Counted from the stretch's first letter, positions 21,318 through 36,104 are shown. The stretch: 64,000 bases of DNA from Coccinella septempunctata (GCF_907165205.1 NC_058193.1:28161521-28225520), one strand, 5' to 3'. Translations and numbers: made by a program. Notes: a model not told the origin generated them from the letters alone.

Positions 21318-24300
21318 CTGTAGGAGAAAAGATGAAACATGAAAATCAAAACATCAGGGTCATAACAAAAAAAAACAGGTTATACTTACAATAAGGCGAA
21401 CACTAGAAGCTCCACTCTGCATGTAGATTAGTTAAGCTGTGTGTTTTTCAAGGCGATTTGTTAATGTTCTACCACTCATCAAATAGTGGCATCTTATTCA
21501 TGAAGCAATTTCTAAGAATTTAACCATTTCTGAACATCAAACTCTATTCATTTGATATATTCTCGACAAAAAGTTTCAAAATATTATGAGATATTTACGG
21601 ATTCATGAGAATAAAACATTAAAGATCACAGGCTAATTAACTTCATCATTAAATTAAAATAACTGGACTGAAATTGTGGTTAAATCGTTAAATATTGCTT
21701 CAGAAATTCTCACAAAAGAAAACGAATGCTCAACAAACTTCAAAAGGTTTTCAACTTTATTGTTTTCTCAACACGGCCCAATACAAATATTTACATTTTT
21801 TCGCAGTAAAATTTTACAAAGTAGTAATATGGAGGTATGTTCTACATCAAATATATCAATTACTAAATTACCTACAATAAAATCATTTTCATAAATAGTT
21901 GGAATAGATAGAAAAAGATCCTAACCTTAAATTTTGGCACATAGCCAAAAACGAAATCGACCACACATACTTCAATGACGGATTTCCTTTTAGATTATGT
22001 TCACAACAAATTGAATATGACATGTGTTGAACATATTCATCAGGAGTTTTGTGGGGACCATCACTGAAGTACGAACGAGTAACTTGTATCCAAATCATTA
22101 TTTATCATTATTATCTGTTACAGTTTACTTGAATAGAAAACTAATGGTTCACTAATATTTCCGATCACTAAAATGATCTAATTTCAGTAAACTGTAAAAA
22201 CCTCAAATTCTAATATATAATATACAAAAAAGAAAAAACCTGCCATAAATAAATATTAAATTCAAGACAATATTATTATCAAATGTACAGCCATCCTCAT
22301 AAAACTCATTTAGGCAAATGTACATCAATGTATCTGCTGCGAATTATTCCCTTTATATCGAAAAAAAAATCTTTCAGGGTTAATAAAAAACTACGAAAAA
22401 ATATGATATTTTCTCCTATGTCCAAATTTCTTGACTTCAAAGCTAAGTTCACTAATTTAAAAATTTTATTTAGTTCTCTTGAGTTCAACTTATACTGGCA
22501 GATGCTGATTAGTTATGAAACTGATGCGAGTGAATGGACACACACTGACTATTTATTTCACGAAGACAAAACAAGACATGATTGGCAACAAAGGAAAAAC
22601 AGGCATTTTGATTTCAATTTTACTTACTTTAAATAAGTACAAAGGAGGGAGCAAAATTTCAAAAAATTAAGAAACGATAATGTTTAGATGAAAGCATTAA
22701 ACGGGCCAAAACATTTTCTGTGTATGTCTTGTGCAAACTTGAAAACGTCCTTTCGTTCTACGGGAATCTCTCCATTGGATTTATCGAGTTGAATAATATA
22801 AAATAATTTTAAGGGTTTTTAAGTCAGTCTTTCAGATTTTTTTTTGGAATTTCCATGCGAATGATTCATCATAAATTAATGCCGTTATTTAAACAACTAT
22901 TAAACCTGCCTGAATGAATTTAAGATTTTTCACTGTATCAGTACGAATTGTTCTCACAAATTAACAAATGCAGTTGTTGTCTCAAGTTCAAATACAATTC
23001 AATATTAGAATAATCAATGGTAGTCATTTTTGAACATCGAAGAGGAAAACAATTTTTTGGCAGAACGGATTGAAATGAAGTACCCAACAAAAAATAAGAA
23101 TATAAAATTGGGGAACAAAAATATTAAAACGACGTTATTGTACTGAATACAGGTTTCCTTTGCGAAGGCACTATTTAAATGGAGAAAAAATGGACCTACA
23201 AAACGAATCCTCGATGTTGAAAGATGACCTGAGTAAATTCCTTAATCCGGCTGGATAATTTAACACAGACACACAGCGCAAAAACGCGTACCCTCGTTGA
23301 ATGAGGCGTATTTTAAAATTAAAGTCAGATCACACTTATATGGGGCTCACAAGCAACAAACCAAAGAACACAGCCCACATTAGTATAATTCCATGAACAG
23401 TGTAAATTGGGTTCTCACCGTCAGTGATCTTTCTTGCAATGAACTTGAGTGTCTCATCAAGTAACACTACTGGAATCGAAAATTTCATTACTGTTACCCA
23501 TTCTTCAACAGTCAATGGGGTCACTTGGAATACAGCCTAAATATAAAGAGAAGTGTTAATGATATACTTAATAATCAAATTAACAGGAGAAAAAAAAAAT
23601 ATGACTTACTGAGAGGACATCAACATATAGAATAACGAAGTGGAGTGTGAAGGAAAGAGCCATTGAGCCAACTAACCACCAATTAGACCATGGGGGCATA
23701 GCAATAAGAGATTGATTTTCAGACAAACTGCAAAAAAAAATAATACAGAAAAGAAAATTATAGTAGAAACAGGTACAGGAACAAAAATGATATCCATTCA
23801 AATTACCTGTTCATAGCGTTCAACATTTCAATTGTTACTAGTACAGACAGAGCCATGGTCATTGGGTGTGGATCGTTGAAGACCTTGCAATCAACTCCTT
23901 TGAATTCAGGACCACCACTGATGCATTGGAGATGGTGGGTCTATGGAGTTGCAAAATAAGTAGATTTTATAGGTCATATTTTTTCTTCAATAACTCACCA
24001 ATTGGTAGTAGGTAATTTGAGGACCATACGGTGAGTACATGAACCACCAGGCGGCAGCACCAACGGTAGCGGCACCTACATAACCTCCAATAGCCATGTA
24101 CCTGAAGAATAACCAACCGGAGATAAGAGATTCGTCGGCCTTCCTTGGGGGTTTGGACATGATGTCAAGATCTGGTGGGTTGAAACCGAGGGCAGTAGCT
24201 GGTAGACCGTCAGTTACCAAGTTGACCCACAACAGTTGGACGGGGATCAAAGCTTCTGGAAGACCAAGAGCGGCAGTCAAGAAAATGGAGACGACCTCAC

Positions 24301-27300
24301 CAATGTTCGATGAAATCAAGTAACGGATGAATTGTTTCATGTTGTTGTAGATGGCACGTCCTTCCTCTACTGCGGCTACGATGGAGGAGAAGTTATCGTC
24401 GGCGAGCACCATCTCAGATGCGGATTTGGCTACGGCAGTTCCCGAACCCATGGCAATACCAATTTCGGCCTTCTTCAAAGCGGGGGCATCATTTACACCA
24501 TCACCAGTCTGAAAATATGTCAGTTGATAAAAACATGCCTAAATTTCCTTCACTCTCGTCTGTTTCAAACAAACAACGGAAAGTGGGGAAACAAATTTTC
24601 ATGAGAATCAACGAAAGCGAATTAGTATGCCCTTATGAAGGGATGACATAGAAATTTCGATATTTCTGAGGGTTTCAGTGAAGAATTTAAATGGTTTTGA
24701 AGAGCTAATCAACAAAATTTTCAAAAGACACGCAAGAATAAAACATGAAAGGAGCTTGATCAGATTGTGCAGTGCAATGTTTGAAATATTTGTCCAGTGA
24801 TCATTGGATGTTTTAAAATTTTATCCCCAATGTTTTGATATCCGATTCCACACATGAATTAAAAAAATCGTTGTCGTATTGCACCATGAAGACAGGGGGT
24901 ATAAAAACCTAATTAACCTAGAGAGTAGCGAAACTCACCATAGCGGAAATTTCGTTCATGCTCTGCAAGTACTCAACGATCTTGGACTTGTGTGCTGGCT
25001 CCACACGGGAGAAAAGCCTAGCGCGGGCGCATGCTGCTCTTTGTTCAGAAATTGGGAGATCGTCGAATTCACGTCCAGAGTAAGACTTTCCAGTCGTATC
25101 TTCGTCTTCGGTGAAAACACCAATCCTTCTGCAGATAGCCTCAGCGGTGGCCTTGTTGTCACCGGTGATTACAATGACACGGATACCAGCGGCACGACAT
25201 CTGACGATGGAATCGAATACTTCCTTACGTGGAGGGTCCAACATACCGACGACTCCGACGAAGGTGAGGTTAACTTCGTAGGTGTAGAATTTGTTAGAGT
25301 CGCCAAGATCCATTTCATCTGGTTTCATTGGGTTATCACAGGTAGCCAAAGCGAGACAACGCAAGGTGTCGCGTCCTGTACCGTAGGACTTGGTAGTTTC
25401 CAAAATCCTGTTCTTGAGGGCAGTGGTAAGAGGAACTTTCTGAGTACCGACACGGGCATGGGTGCACCTGTCCAATACACCTTCTGGGGCACCTTTGACG
25501 AAAAGTTTGGGTCCGTTTCCAAGCCTGGATGGTTTCAATGGCACGCAGTAAGACGACATAGATTTGCGATCTCTGGAGAATTCCAAGGTGAACTCCTTCT
25601 TCCATTTGGTCTCGATGTCTTGCCTGACGCAGATGGCTTTCTGGCGACGGTCTCCGCCCTTGGATACGCTGAATGGGTTCATCTTCTCTGCGAGCACGAT
25701 AAGGGCGGTTTCGGTAGCTTCACCGACTTTCTCGAAGGCCTGTTTGAATTCGTTGAAATCGATGGAAGAGTCGTTGCACATGATACAGATGGTTCCCAAT
25801 TCTTGAAGCGCGTCGTATTCTGAGCATTTAACCTTCTGTCCCTTGAGGAAAACTTCTCCGATAGGCTCGTAGGTGGATCCGGTGATTTCGAATTCGTGGA
25901 AGCTGCTGTCGTTTCCTTCGACCTTATCGAAGATGAACATGCGGGAGACGGACATCTGGTTGGTGGTCAAGGTTCCAGTTTTATCGGAGCAGATGACGGA
26001 AGTACAACCCAAGGTTTCGACGGAAGGTAAGGATCTGACGATGGCGTTCTTTTTGGCCATACGACGGGTACCCAGAGCCAAGCAAGTTGTGATTACAGCC
26101 GGTAGACCTTCAGGGATAGCGGCTACGGCCAAAGCTACGGCAATTTTGAAGTAGTATACTGCTCCTTTGATCCATGATCCACCGTGAGCTGGATCGTTGA
26201 AGTGTCCAATGTTGATCGCCCATACGGCAACGCAAATCACAGAGATGACTTTCGATAATTGTTCACCGAATTCGTCGAGTTTTTGTTGGAGAGGTGTCTT
26301 GATTTCTTCAGTCTCGGACATTTCGGTACGGATCTTACCGATGGCTGTGTTCAATCCGGTTCCCATCACGATACCTCTAGCTTTACCGGCAGCTACGTTG
26401 GTACCGGAGAACAGGATGTTCTTCTTGTCTTGGTTCACGGCCCTAGGGTCTGGGATGGCGTCGGTATGTTTGATCACAGATACGGATTCACCGGTCAAGA
26501 TGGACTGATCGATACGTAGGGTGGTCGAGAAGATTTTGATCAAACGGATGTCGGCGGGAATTTTGTCACCAACGGATACCTCAACGATATCACCTGGGAC
26601 GATTTCCCTCGCCCTGATCTTTTGTATACCTGACTTGTCTGCCCTGAGAACCTTACCCATCTCGGGCTCGTATTCCTTGAGGGCTTCGATGGCAGATTCG
26701 GCATTTCGTTCCTGCAGAAAGATGAGATTATAATGAACTATGCCTTGAGATCGGTCTCAACCACGAACTTACCTGCCAGACTCCTACGACGGCGTTCGCG
26801 ATAAGAATAAGAAGAATAACGAAAGGTTCTACGAAAGCTGTGAATGCACCTTCATGTTCCTCAAATAAAGCGAGGACCTGAAATAAAAATATGATATAAA
26901 AATTGTTGAAAGTTTAATTTACGAAAGAAACATTTTGACGGTAATATTGACTGAAGATCAACTGAGAGCTTTATAATTGAAAGAAAGAATTTTTTCTTTC
27001 TAATATCTGTACGACTACAGTCAACATTAGGTCCTTTCGTTTGCATAAAAAATCTACACATAGTCAAAAGGAGATGTAAATGAATTACACCTCCTCTACA
27101 CTGGTGTGAATTGTAAAAAAATCAGCAAACGAATACTAAAACAAAGTGTAGAAAAGAGCTACACTTTTTATGCAAACGAAAGGAAGTATTATGTTTATTT
27201 ATACGTGTATACAAGGGTTCAAGTTACGCAGCATATATTTTCGTGTTACGTTTGACATACGTTAATAATAGATTAAGCGGTTTGAAAAACACAATTCCAA

Positions 27301-30300
27301 CTGTCAAACATCAAGAGACGCGGTACATTCAAGATAAATTGGTTTAGAAAATTCAAGGGAGCGAACATATTTTTAGAAATATACGATGAAAAAAATGAAA
27401 GCTGGATTATAGTTCCTGAACATCGTTATTTTTAACTTTCTATTTCGAAAATAGATCGACAATAATCCTTCCTTAATTACTCATAGTTGTGGATTCAATT
27501 ATATCTTTCAAAAGTGGAAATAGAATAAAGAAAAGATTTTTACGATCTTCGAAATCTACGATATAAGGGAAATTGAGTCGGAAGCGAATTGTTACAATTG
27601 AGAACAACAGCTCATTAATTAATTGAGAGGTTGAGGGGAACAGGAAACATCCATAATTCATAGATCAGAAAAGTGTCCAGATGTCGGACAGTCTCTATTC
27701 GAGGAGAATGAATTAATAATGTCCTGTTTCGTTCGAGGAAGTAAGGAATATATTTTTTATATCATGTTATACTCACAAATGAAATAATAGCGGCTAACAG
27801 TAAAATCTTGACTAGAAGATCATCGAATTGCTCTAAAACTAATTGCCATATCGACTTTCCTATAAAAGATAGAAACATTCATTAGTAGAAATACAGTGTG
27901 TTCAACAAACAGATAAGCGATGGAACAAACTCATACGATACTGAATGTATGATCCATCAATTTTTTTAATGATTAATATGCTAGGGCTTGTGCATGAGTT
28001 CTGGCCTTGATAATTTCCCCAAAATCTTTCCCCTTGAAAATTACGAAATACCTCATATATAACATTTAATTGTTACTAAATTGAAACAGTCTGTGAATCT
28101 TTGAAATCAATCGATTTTGATCTGTACAAAAAGTATCCCCTTTTCACTTTCAACGAGGAAATATTGGTTGGTGGACACGCCTAAGCATCTTCCACATTCC
28201 CCAACTTATTATTGGATTTCCTAGCATATGACGCAATGTTAAAAACCAGATAGGTATTTTTGAAAAACAACTTCAGGAAGCTAAATCGAGAGTTTATGCC
28301 TGGTGCAGTGCGCTTCCACACGTTACCAAATATATATGACGAAATTGAAAGGTGTCATTCATAAAATTCGTAAACGGTACAAGTAATCGATTCACCGCAG
28401 AAACATTGACGTCGTAATCGCCGACGTTCAATTTATCTTTCAACGGGTGACGTCAGCGTACAAATTTTTCGCTCCATATGTTTGATATTGAATTCCACGT
28501 CGGAAAATCTGCACCAGCCCAGATCGGGGTCTTAGTACTTTCGTTCGATTGAACTCTAATCAACGAACATAATAAATTTCGAAGGTTTACAGTACAGATT
28601 ATGAATGGGGTTGATCATCTAGGTTATTTCCCCGATCACGTGGCATCCGAAAGGTTGATGTTACTTTTCATCTAATACTTCATTATTTCTCACATAAATC
28701 GTAAGTTTCGAAGGCCACTGAACTAACGAGCTTTTCATGTTCCCTTTTACACGTTCTCATATAATCCGTCCGAATATTGCAAATATTGGGACTGATTTAA
28801 CAGAGTTTCGGCTTATCTTGAACCGAGTTAGATAGGAGAATTGAAAGAGATCAATTTACTCAACCTTGGTCCCCTAAATTACGTACCTCACAATCAAAAC
28901 TGAAAATTAAATTCGTATGAAAATTTTCTTTCTCTATGAGATGTTCCGAGTTCGATGTTCATACCGTACGGACTATAGATTGTAAATTAAGGGGGTTTCA
29001 TTATACGACGACCTTGAGGTCTATTGTGTCTCCATCAGAGCTGTTTTCGCCATTAGGTACAGATTGTTTTTAGGCAAAAACCCCACGGTTAAAGCACTAG
29101 GTGTGAAAGGAGCCTTACACTAACCTCTGCAAAAACTTTTTCGTCCCCTACACATGCTATATTGTTTGATGTCTAGAAAGGTATTGCTCATATAAAAAAG
29201 AATACCTTATATACCGCTATAAAAAGAAATACAGCTGCTAATTCGAAATTTTGAATTGAAACTATGATTTAAACACACGTGTGCGGTATTCTGGTGCCTA
29301 ATTACCATTTTCCAAGTAAGTGGCCGCACCCTTTCAAGGGATAAACCTAAATCATCCCACCCACAAGAAATTTCCTAAAAAACCACATCCCCCATGGAAC
29401 TGGCCATTCGAAGGGAAAACAAGTCAGACCCTGCATTAGGTAAATCCCTGAACAGCTTTAAATCAGAGTCACGGACATTACTTTCTCCGGATTCTGTACG
29501 CTGATCAACCTGATCACGCTACAGATATACAGAGTCAGTAAAAAGAATGGTAATTACCGAAGATTTTGTGCGATACTTTTTACTCACTCCTTGTTTTCAA
29601 GGCTCTCATGGTTGGTTCATGCAGGCCTCCTAAGAATTGATAAGTATGGGGTGTTATCGACCGTTCCTAAGAACTAAGACCTAAGAATCTGCCACTTCCA
29701 TTGGTTTCTTTCTAAGGTCCAGTTTCATAATCAAATTTGAAGGCCCTTTAAACTTAAAGCTTCCTTAAGTATCATTTTTAGTAGGATTAATGGGAGCTCT
29801 AAAATTGAAGGAGCTGTAAGTTTGTTTATGATACTGATCACTAAATTTTATTGACGCTGCTCATTATTAAGACTTGATTAGTGTGACCTTAAGACAAATT
29901 GGGCACTGTACTGTTAATTTTCAACCAATAGTGAATGGTGGCCCACACAGTTTTTACTAGAAAATGTCTTCTCTATCAATTGATGGATAATACACTCAAT
30001 AATTGTGATTCGATCCAGAATCTTGAATCGAATGTGTCCGATGTACATCACACCTCAAATGGGCGTTACAACGACCAAATTCTTCCAGGACTACTCACCT
30101 TCTTCCGCGGGAAGTTCTGAAACAAAAACAAAACATTAGTGACACCATCAAAACAAAGGTAGTCTGAATTAATTGTAGGCGAGTGCGTACCGTACTTGAA
30201 ACCAGATTCTCACATTATTATTAATACGATAAATAATATTTTGTCAACACACGTACAGACGCAACCTTGACGCTTGACGTCACATCTTAGCAGTATAGGA

Positions 30301-33300
30301 ACGTCATCCACCTATTATTGCGACGTACCCACCTATTTTTTCTGAAAGTAACGTCACACTTTCAGATCGATTTCATTGAGTGAAATCGTAGAGGTAAATG
30401 AAGTTTGACGTACGACCTTGTTGCAATCGATTAATTCATTATAGATGATTGATTTGAAGAGTGTTGATTTTCTTGTGTGAGATGCACTTCATTGGTAAGA
30501 TTCCAAAATCATTCTGAATACACACTGCAAAATTATTGGGTCAACCAAATCATTTCAAAAATGGGAGGAACTCAAAAACTGCTTGAAAAGGAACTGAAAA
30601 TCGATTGTTTTTAACGAAAGCTCATTTTCCACATCCAGCGATTCAGATATATACTCAAAATTTAGATTCATTGTACGGTTCTCTAAAAAAATATGAAATT
30701 GTGTGATACAATTGTGTTTTATGACTGTATGTGACAGTTCCTGGGGAGGCTAGTGAAGACTTCAATAGGGAACACTCGTTCTGACGAAAATATCTTTGAA
30801 ACGTCACAATTTGAAATAACCATTTCAACCGTTTTCCAAAAAAATTATTTTAAGTACATACTTAAAAATGAAAAATAAAAATGAGTATTTAAAATTTAAA
30901 GCGTTTCATTTCTACTGCACAAGTTGGCAACATCGACTGAAATATGCGTTGATAATAAAGGACCTCAAATACACTATCTAGATGAGATATACAAAGATGG
31001 CTGTCTATGAAGTCTGTCGGTTGCTGTTGAGGCTCGCCAGGGAGTACGCGCCTTATGAAGGCTGTAAATCAACAGCTGTTATTTTATAAACAAGCCATTG
31101 TTCTTTTTATTTTCTAATGAGCACTGTTGCTAAATCGTAAACTAGAAACGAAGCGATTTAAATTTTAAAACTCTCATATTTGAAGAATGATTTTGAATAG
31201 TTGCATTCGAAAAATTCATGAATGAAACTCATAATTATTCAGTTTAAACTTGCATATGCTGTGATAACCCAAATTGGGGAGAATTCCCCATTGTATCAAT
31301 AATGGAAATATAATTATAATTGAATTCTTGAATATAACACTATCTGACTACGTCCAAAGAAAGGAAAATCAGGACAACAAAATATAAAATGACTGTCGAT
31401 GCATTTAAAATTATATAAATCCCAATCATTTCTGTTTTTATTTCAGTTGCCTCAAACCATTAATACAATGAAATAATGACTGATGACTTGGGTTTTGTTG
31501 AAATAATGTTAATTAAATTCAATTATATTTCGTTCCGAGTTTGCAGGGTCCTTCATATGTTTTGAATATTTAAATCTTTCATTACACCATGAATACTATC
31601 CAAAAAAAAACCAGTATTATTTACTAGTGCGAAGGTAGCTCTTTCTGTCTTGAGTCCTCTCAATGACCTCTAGTATTTATATATTATTTCTTCAAATGCC
31701 TATTAAACTTAATTTCTGGGATTTTGACATAGATCGTGAAGTTTCTTCATGAAAAAATATTTTTTGCTGTCGATGGAATCTAATCTTTTGCTGGGGCTGT
31801 AGATTAAATCCAATTTTCTTCAATCTTCATAGGAAGTAAAGTCCTACTCAGACAAGCCATGAGTCATTTGAACGAAACAAGTTCTAATCGGAAGAAGTAA
31901 TTTCCTTAGGGGTGGGACTTCCATTTGAGAGCATTCAAGATTATGTTTTAGCCAATCTTATCACGAAGCGCAGTGAGTTGGTAGCGATTCCCAATGATGT
32001 ATGAGCATTTCTGACACACATATAGACAAAAATTGATTAAACTTGATAAACACTTCACGATGAACCAGAAGACGTTTCTGTAGCACTCAGTTATAAGTTT
32101 ATGTAATAGAAAAAAAATACGGAGGAGCTTCTACTTTTGCCGAGTGATTTATCTGAGTAAATCTGCTTGAACTAAGGTAACATGACAATGGTAGAAAGTC
32201 CTGTAAAAATATTTTCCAAGACGAATTTCGTACTATATGAGAAAAATGTATTACGCTACTTATGTATTCCGACAAGCGCTGATATTTCCCCTTTCGATTG
32301 CCGATATCGAATTACTCCTTCGATATCGAGTATCCAGCTGGAATAACTTCGTTAAAAGAGTAAAAACCCTTCATCGCTACTTCTATTACTGCAAGCATAA
32401 CTGCATTTCCCGGGATTCCCTCCATATCAAAAGCAAATTATATAGGCACGTTTTCAATCGCATCGAATTATAATGACGTAAAGTATGGATCTATTTCCGT
32501 TCCAACCTTTGACGAAGGGACTGCACAGGAAAATTCTAATCGACATGCGGTTCGTTGCGAACTTTAAGGTTTACTTCCGCATAGAACAAAGTTTCGCAAC
32601 ATCACTCTCCAAGATACTGTCTGTATCAAGAACTTGCGTCAACAGAAATGAACCGTGGAGAAAAACGATTATTTTCCGACCATTTTTATAGCGAATGATT
32701 CGCAATAACAATAGTTTACGACTCAAATAATCAACATAAGACCTTCGTACAAATTAAAAAGCCCATAATTAGTTTCGACAGGCGGAAAAAGGAAAATTCG
32801 ACGTTTCGAATCCGAACGACGCCTTTGTATGGACAATTTTTATAAGCAACTCTTATACAAGTTTTTCCAATTGCAGAGGTATCCTGGTTAAATCCTAGCC
32901 AAAGCCTCAGCCTGATAAAACCTTTGGGCACCATCCTCCTAGTTTTTCCAGGTTGGGGAAAGAGAAATCCATTATTTTTCGTTGACTTCATTCGACACGT
33001 TTTGGATTGTGCGATTTGGATGAAAGAAAGAAGTTTTGTTTTAAAATTTGTTGCCATTCTGAAGGTACGAATGCCAAAACGAAAACTGTGAAATCTTGGG
33101 GAGGGATAGTATATTTTCGTGTCACATTCATTTACAATTTACAGGAAAGCGTATAAAATAATCAGTAAAGTGGGAATAAAGAAACATTGCTCGTTTCAGT
33201 GCAAACACATCCATTACGAAAAAAGAAAGTCGTACCATGATACAGATATGTATCTTCAAATGGGTAATTTTCCAAACACCAGTAAACATATTTGAACCAA

Positions 33301-36104
33301 ACAAAGTTCACAAACGAAACCCAATGGGAAGGAATGTGAATATACGAACTTGAAAAAATAAGGAGGTTGATTCCTTGATGATACGCGTAACCAGCATTAT
33401 GGATCTTATCAAAGAAATAAAGGAGATAAGATAGTTTTCCGAACACTGTAATTCCTCAAACTCTACAAGATACATACGCTAGTGGATGAAAGATTATAAA
33501 ACAATATAAGTATACGATTTGGGACATAAAAAATTAATAATATTCGAGAAGTGATTCCTTGTCAAGAATAGTGTGGGGTTATTCATATAAATATTGCGTT
33601 TTGAGCTTGACTTGCTACTACAAACAACTAGGCAAATTCAAGTCTATACGACTCACGCTGAATACCTGTTGATATTTTTTTTTCTCAAAACCTGTTAGCA
33701 AGAACCATAAGGGACTTATTTGTTTGAATTTATCAAAAACTAATTGTTCAATGGTATAATATGAATAAAGAGGAAAGTTTCTTGTAAAAAAAATTGTGGC
33801 TTTTTCTACTTGTTGCCACCAACATTTTTATTGCCTTTCCGCTCTCATAGAATATCTGCAATTTCATTTCTGTCAGTTTCTTGGTTTCCAGAAATAAAAA
33901 TGTGTAGCTTTTCAGGTGCGATCTTCAGGAATATGTATCTGCTCAAAAAAAATAAGAAGTGGTTCATGCCTTAAAAAATCAAATGAACAACTGCGATGTT
34001 AAAATTAGAAAGAATGTTTTGAAGAACGATTTACTCGAATGATAAAAATCCATAGACTGTAGAGGGACATTCTTTCAGAAAGTATAAATGAATATTTTTG
34101 TGAATAAAATATTTTCTTCTCTTCTAGACTCAGTGCAAAGAGGAGTTTGCTCAACTATATTTATTAATTTTTCTTTTGGAGCACATACAATTCAATACCC
34201 ACAGCAAATGTTTTGAGGAATTAATAAAGGAAAAACGTTTAATAAAAGAGTACAAATACTTTACCCGCTGCTAATGATAATCAAATGGAAAATTTGATTT
34301 GATTTGAAAGGAATTCGAATATGGTAAACAATAAATAGTGCAACATTCCATCTGGTTTTGAATTATTAGGTTGGTTCGTAGAGTGGTTTAGAACGGTTGT
34401 GAACTGTACAGAGGAAGCGCAAATGGATTTTCGTTACCCTAAAAAAGAATTGCGCTTGCTCCGTACAGTTCACAACCGTTGCAAACTACGAACAAACAAT
34501 TCAAGACCAGATGGAATGTTGCACTATTTTGTGCTGCTCCTTACCAAAGTGTTCTAACTAAATATCATTGAATTTCATAATTGCCTCCACCACGAAGTTA
34601 GAAGCATTCATAAAGCACCTGTTTTTTTCACCGAAACCTATCTCGTTAATTCAGGCTGCCTCCTCTTAATTACTCAATTACATGCAGTTTCCTTTCGATC
34701 GGCATCAATACACGAACCACCCAAAAAAATTGATCTCGAAGTCACGGCCACAGTTTACGCATTTGGATGGAAGAAAGGTGGAAACCCTCTCCTAGACAGC
34801 GTTCACTGCCAAATCCGAATACCATCAACGTGTAAGAATTTTAAGTGCCCAACCGTGGTCGTATAGCATTTAACGAGCGGTGTTGTATAGTTCGCAGATC
34901 TATTTTCTATACGGGCATCAATATTTATCGATATATTTATAGTACTTATCGATGTACCCGTTCCCAAACTACGTGATCCACCGACACCTTCACAAACACA
35001 ATACACAGAACAATTTGGGACACTTTTGCATCTACATATAGACTTAATTCCCCTAGATTCAAAAATTTAAAGACATCTATCACATTCTCCATTTCCCGCT
35101 AAACAAAAATATGCTTCACAGCAAACTACATTGAAATATCAAAACAATGGTTCAAGGTGGAAAAGGATACACAAGGCTTCTTTCTACAAAAGATACGCCA
35201 AAAATGCAGGTAGCGATTCCTTGTCCAAAAAAAGTTATATTTTGTAAAGAAACATGAGAACTATGGACCCCTTTTTATAGCAGTCGCAAAAGGAGGAAGA
35301 GGGGTCCCCTTAGAAGCTAGACTCTCTCAAAAATCAGTCAGAAATACGAAAATCAAATGGGTCCCACAGTGTGAAAATCACAAAAAATCAGAATAACTAC
35401 ATAATAGCATAATCTAGCTGACAAAAATTGAGACGCCTGGTACACCTACATAAAATAGCAACAATCTATCAGTTTACCCCCAAAATTGCCCAGAAGCACA
35501 GCATTTGTTTACCGAATGACGTTAATATCGGCATTGTCTATAGAGGATTATACTTATCAGACTATTACCAGGGTCTACTCCACAATTTCCACTCTGGGAT
35601 TTCAAACAGACAATATCCAGATAATAACCCTGATCAAATAGTAGCACTGAATGGAATGCTCGACAGTTCAACAACATGAATAAAAATACATATTTCCAAT
35701 CCTCAGAACATTAATTCTCAAATCCAAACACTCTTGTATGGAATTATCCAGCTTAATGTGGTTTTTTATATCAATTACTCAGTGGCTTATGTTTCATCAG
35801 AACTTCATTTCAGAACAGAAATTGTGGATACTGGTAAACACGTTTTCTTTAGCTGTTTGAGCAAGTTGATCATTCTCTTTTCCTCAAATTAATCATAGAA
35901 TTATCGACTTGGTGAATGAAAGTGAGAATCTGGATCCTAGCTGTATAACATTCATTACTTAATATTATATTTGCACTGAAGCTTACCATTAGGGCCGTAT
36001 TTTTCTTGGTTCCTTTTTACTTGGTCTAATGTTAGTCCCCGTTCAGGATCAGCATTGAAGTAATTTAACACTTCATCTACTGATTTAGTGTGCGCGTCCT
36101 CCAT
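21289..36104 (-). CDS. SERCA: SERCA, sarco/endoplasmic reticulum Ca2+-ATPase (two C-terminal isoforms)
   Basis: P-type (P2A) pump moving cytosolic Ca2+ into the ER/SR. Coding exons: 36104-35987, 30116-30099, 27859-27777, 26877-26773, 26711-24939, 24508-23999, 23940-23807, 23727-23610, 23536-23336. These total 3060 nt, 1019 residues ending GLLLVSPI. Motifs sit at canonical positions: TGES at 181-184, the PEGLPAVITT helix, phosphorylation site CSDKTGTLT with Asp351, KGAPEGVLDRC in the nucleotide-binding domain, TGDNKATAEA, and TGDGVNDAPALKKAEIG spanning the exon 5/6 junction. Exon 1 begins MEDAHTKSVDEVL, the expected SERCA start, with 18 nt of 5' UTR before an acceptor at 36123-36124, so at least one upstream non-coding exon exists. 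An internal donor (GTGAGA after exon base 23419) joins a distal exon at 21317-21289, giving a 1001-residue form. It is Drosophila Ca-P60A's ortholog by family. Confidence 0.97.
27860..30098. other. SERCA: SERCA intron 2
   Basis: 2.2 kb between the 18-nt exon and the exon beginning GKSIWQLV. I see no coding sequence or recognisable transposon end in it. Confidence 0.5.
30117..35986. other. SERCA: SERCA intron 1 (5.9 kb)
   Basis: It separates the start exon from the micro-exon and contains a palindromic repeat at 34333-34529. Short open frames on either strand (for example 32237-32473, 32485-32691, 32731-33057) show no family motif. It may carry tissue enhancers, as first introns of muscle-expressed genes often do, but nothing in the sequence proves this. 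Confidence 0.5.
34333..34529. repeat. Near-perfect foldback (197 bp) in SERCA intron 1
   Basis: The left arm starts AAATAGTGCAACATTCCATC and runs through GGTTGTGAACTGTACAG. The right arm is its reverse complement ending GATGGAATGTTGCACTATTT. The arms are about 90 bp with a few mismatches and leave almost no loop. There is no coding capacity; it is probably a palindromic MITE. Confidence 0.85.

Noticed and set aside
24879..25823. 314-codon plus-strand open frame
   Set aside because: It is antisense to the large SERCA exon, whose minus-strand translation carries all catalytic motifs; the plus frame is a codon-bias shadow.
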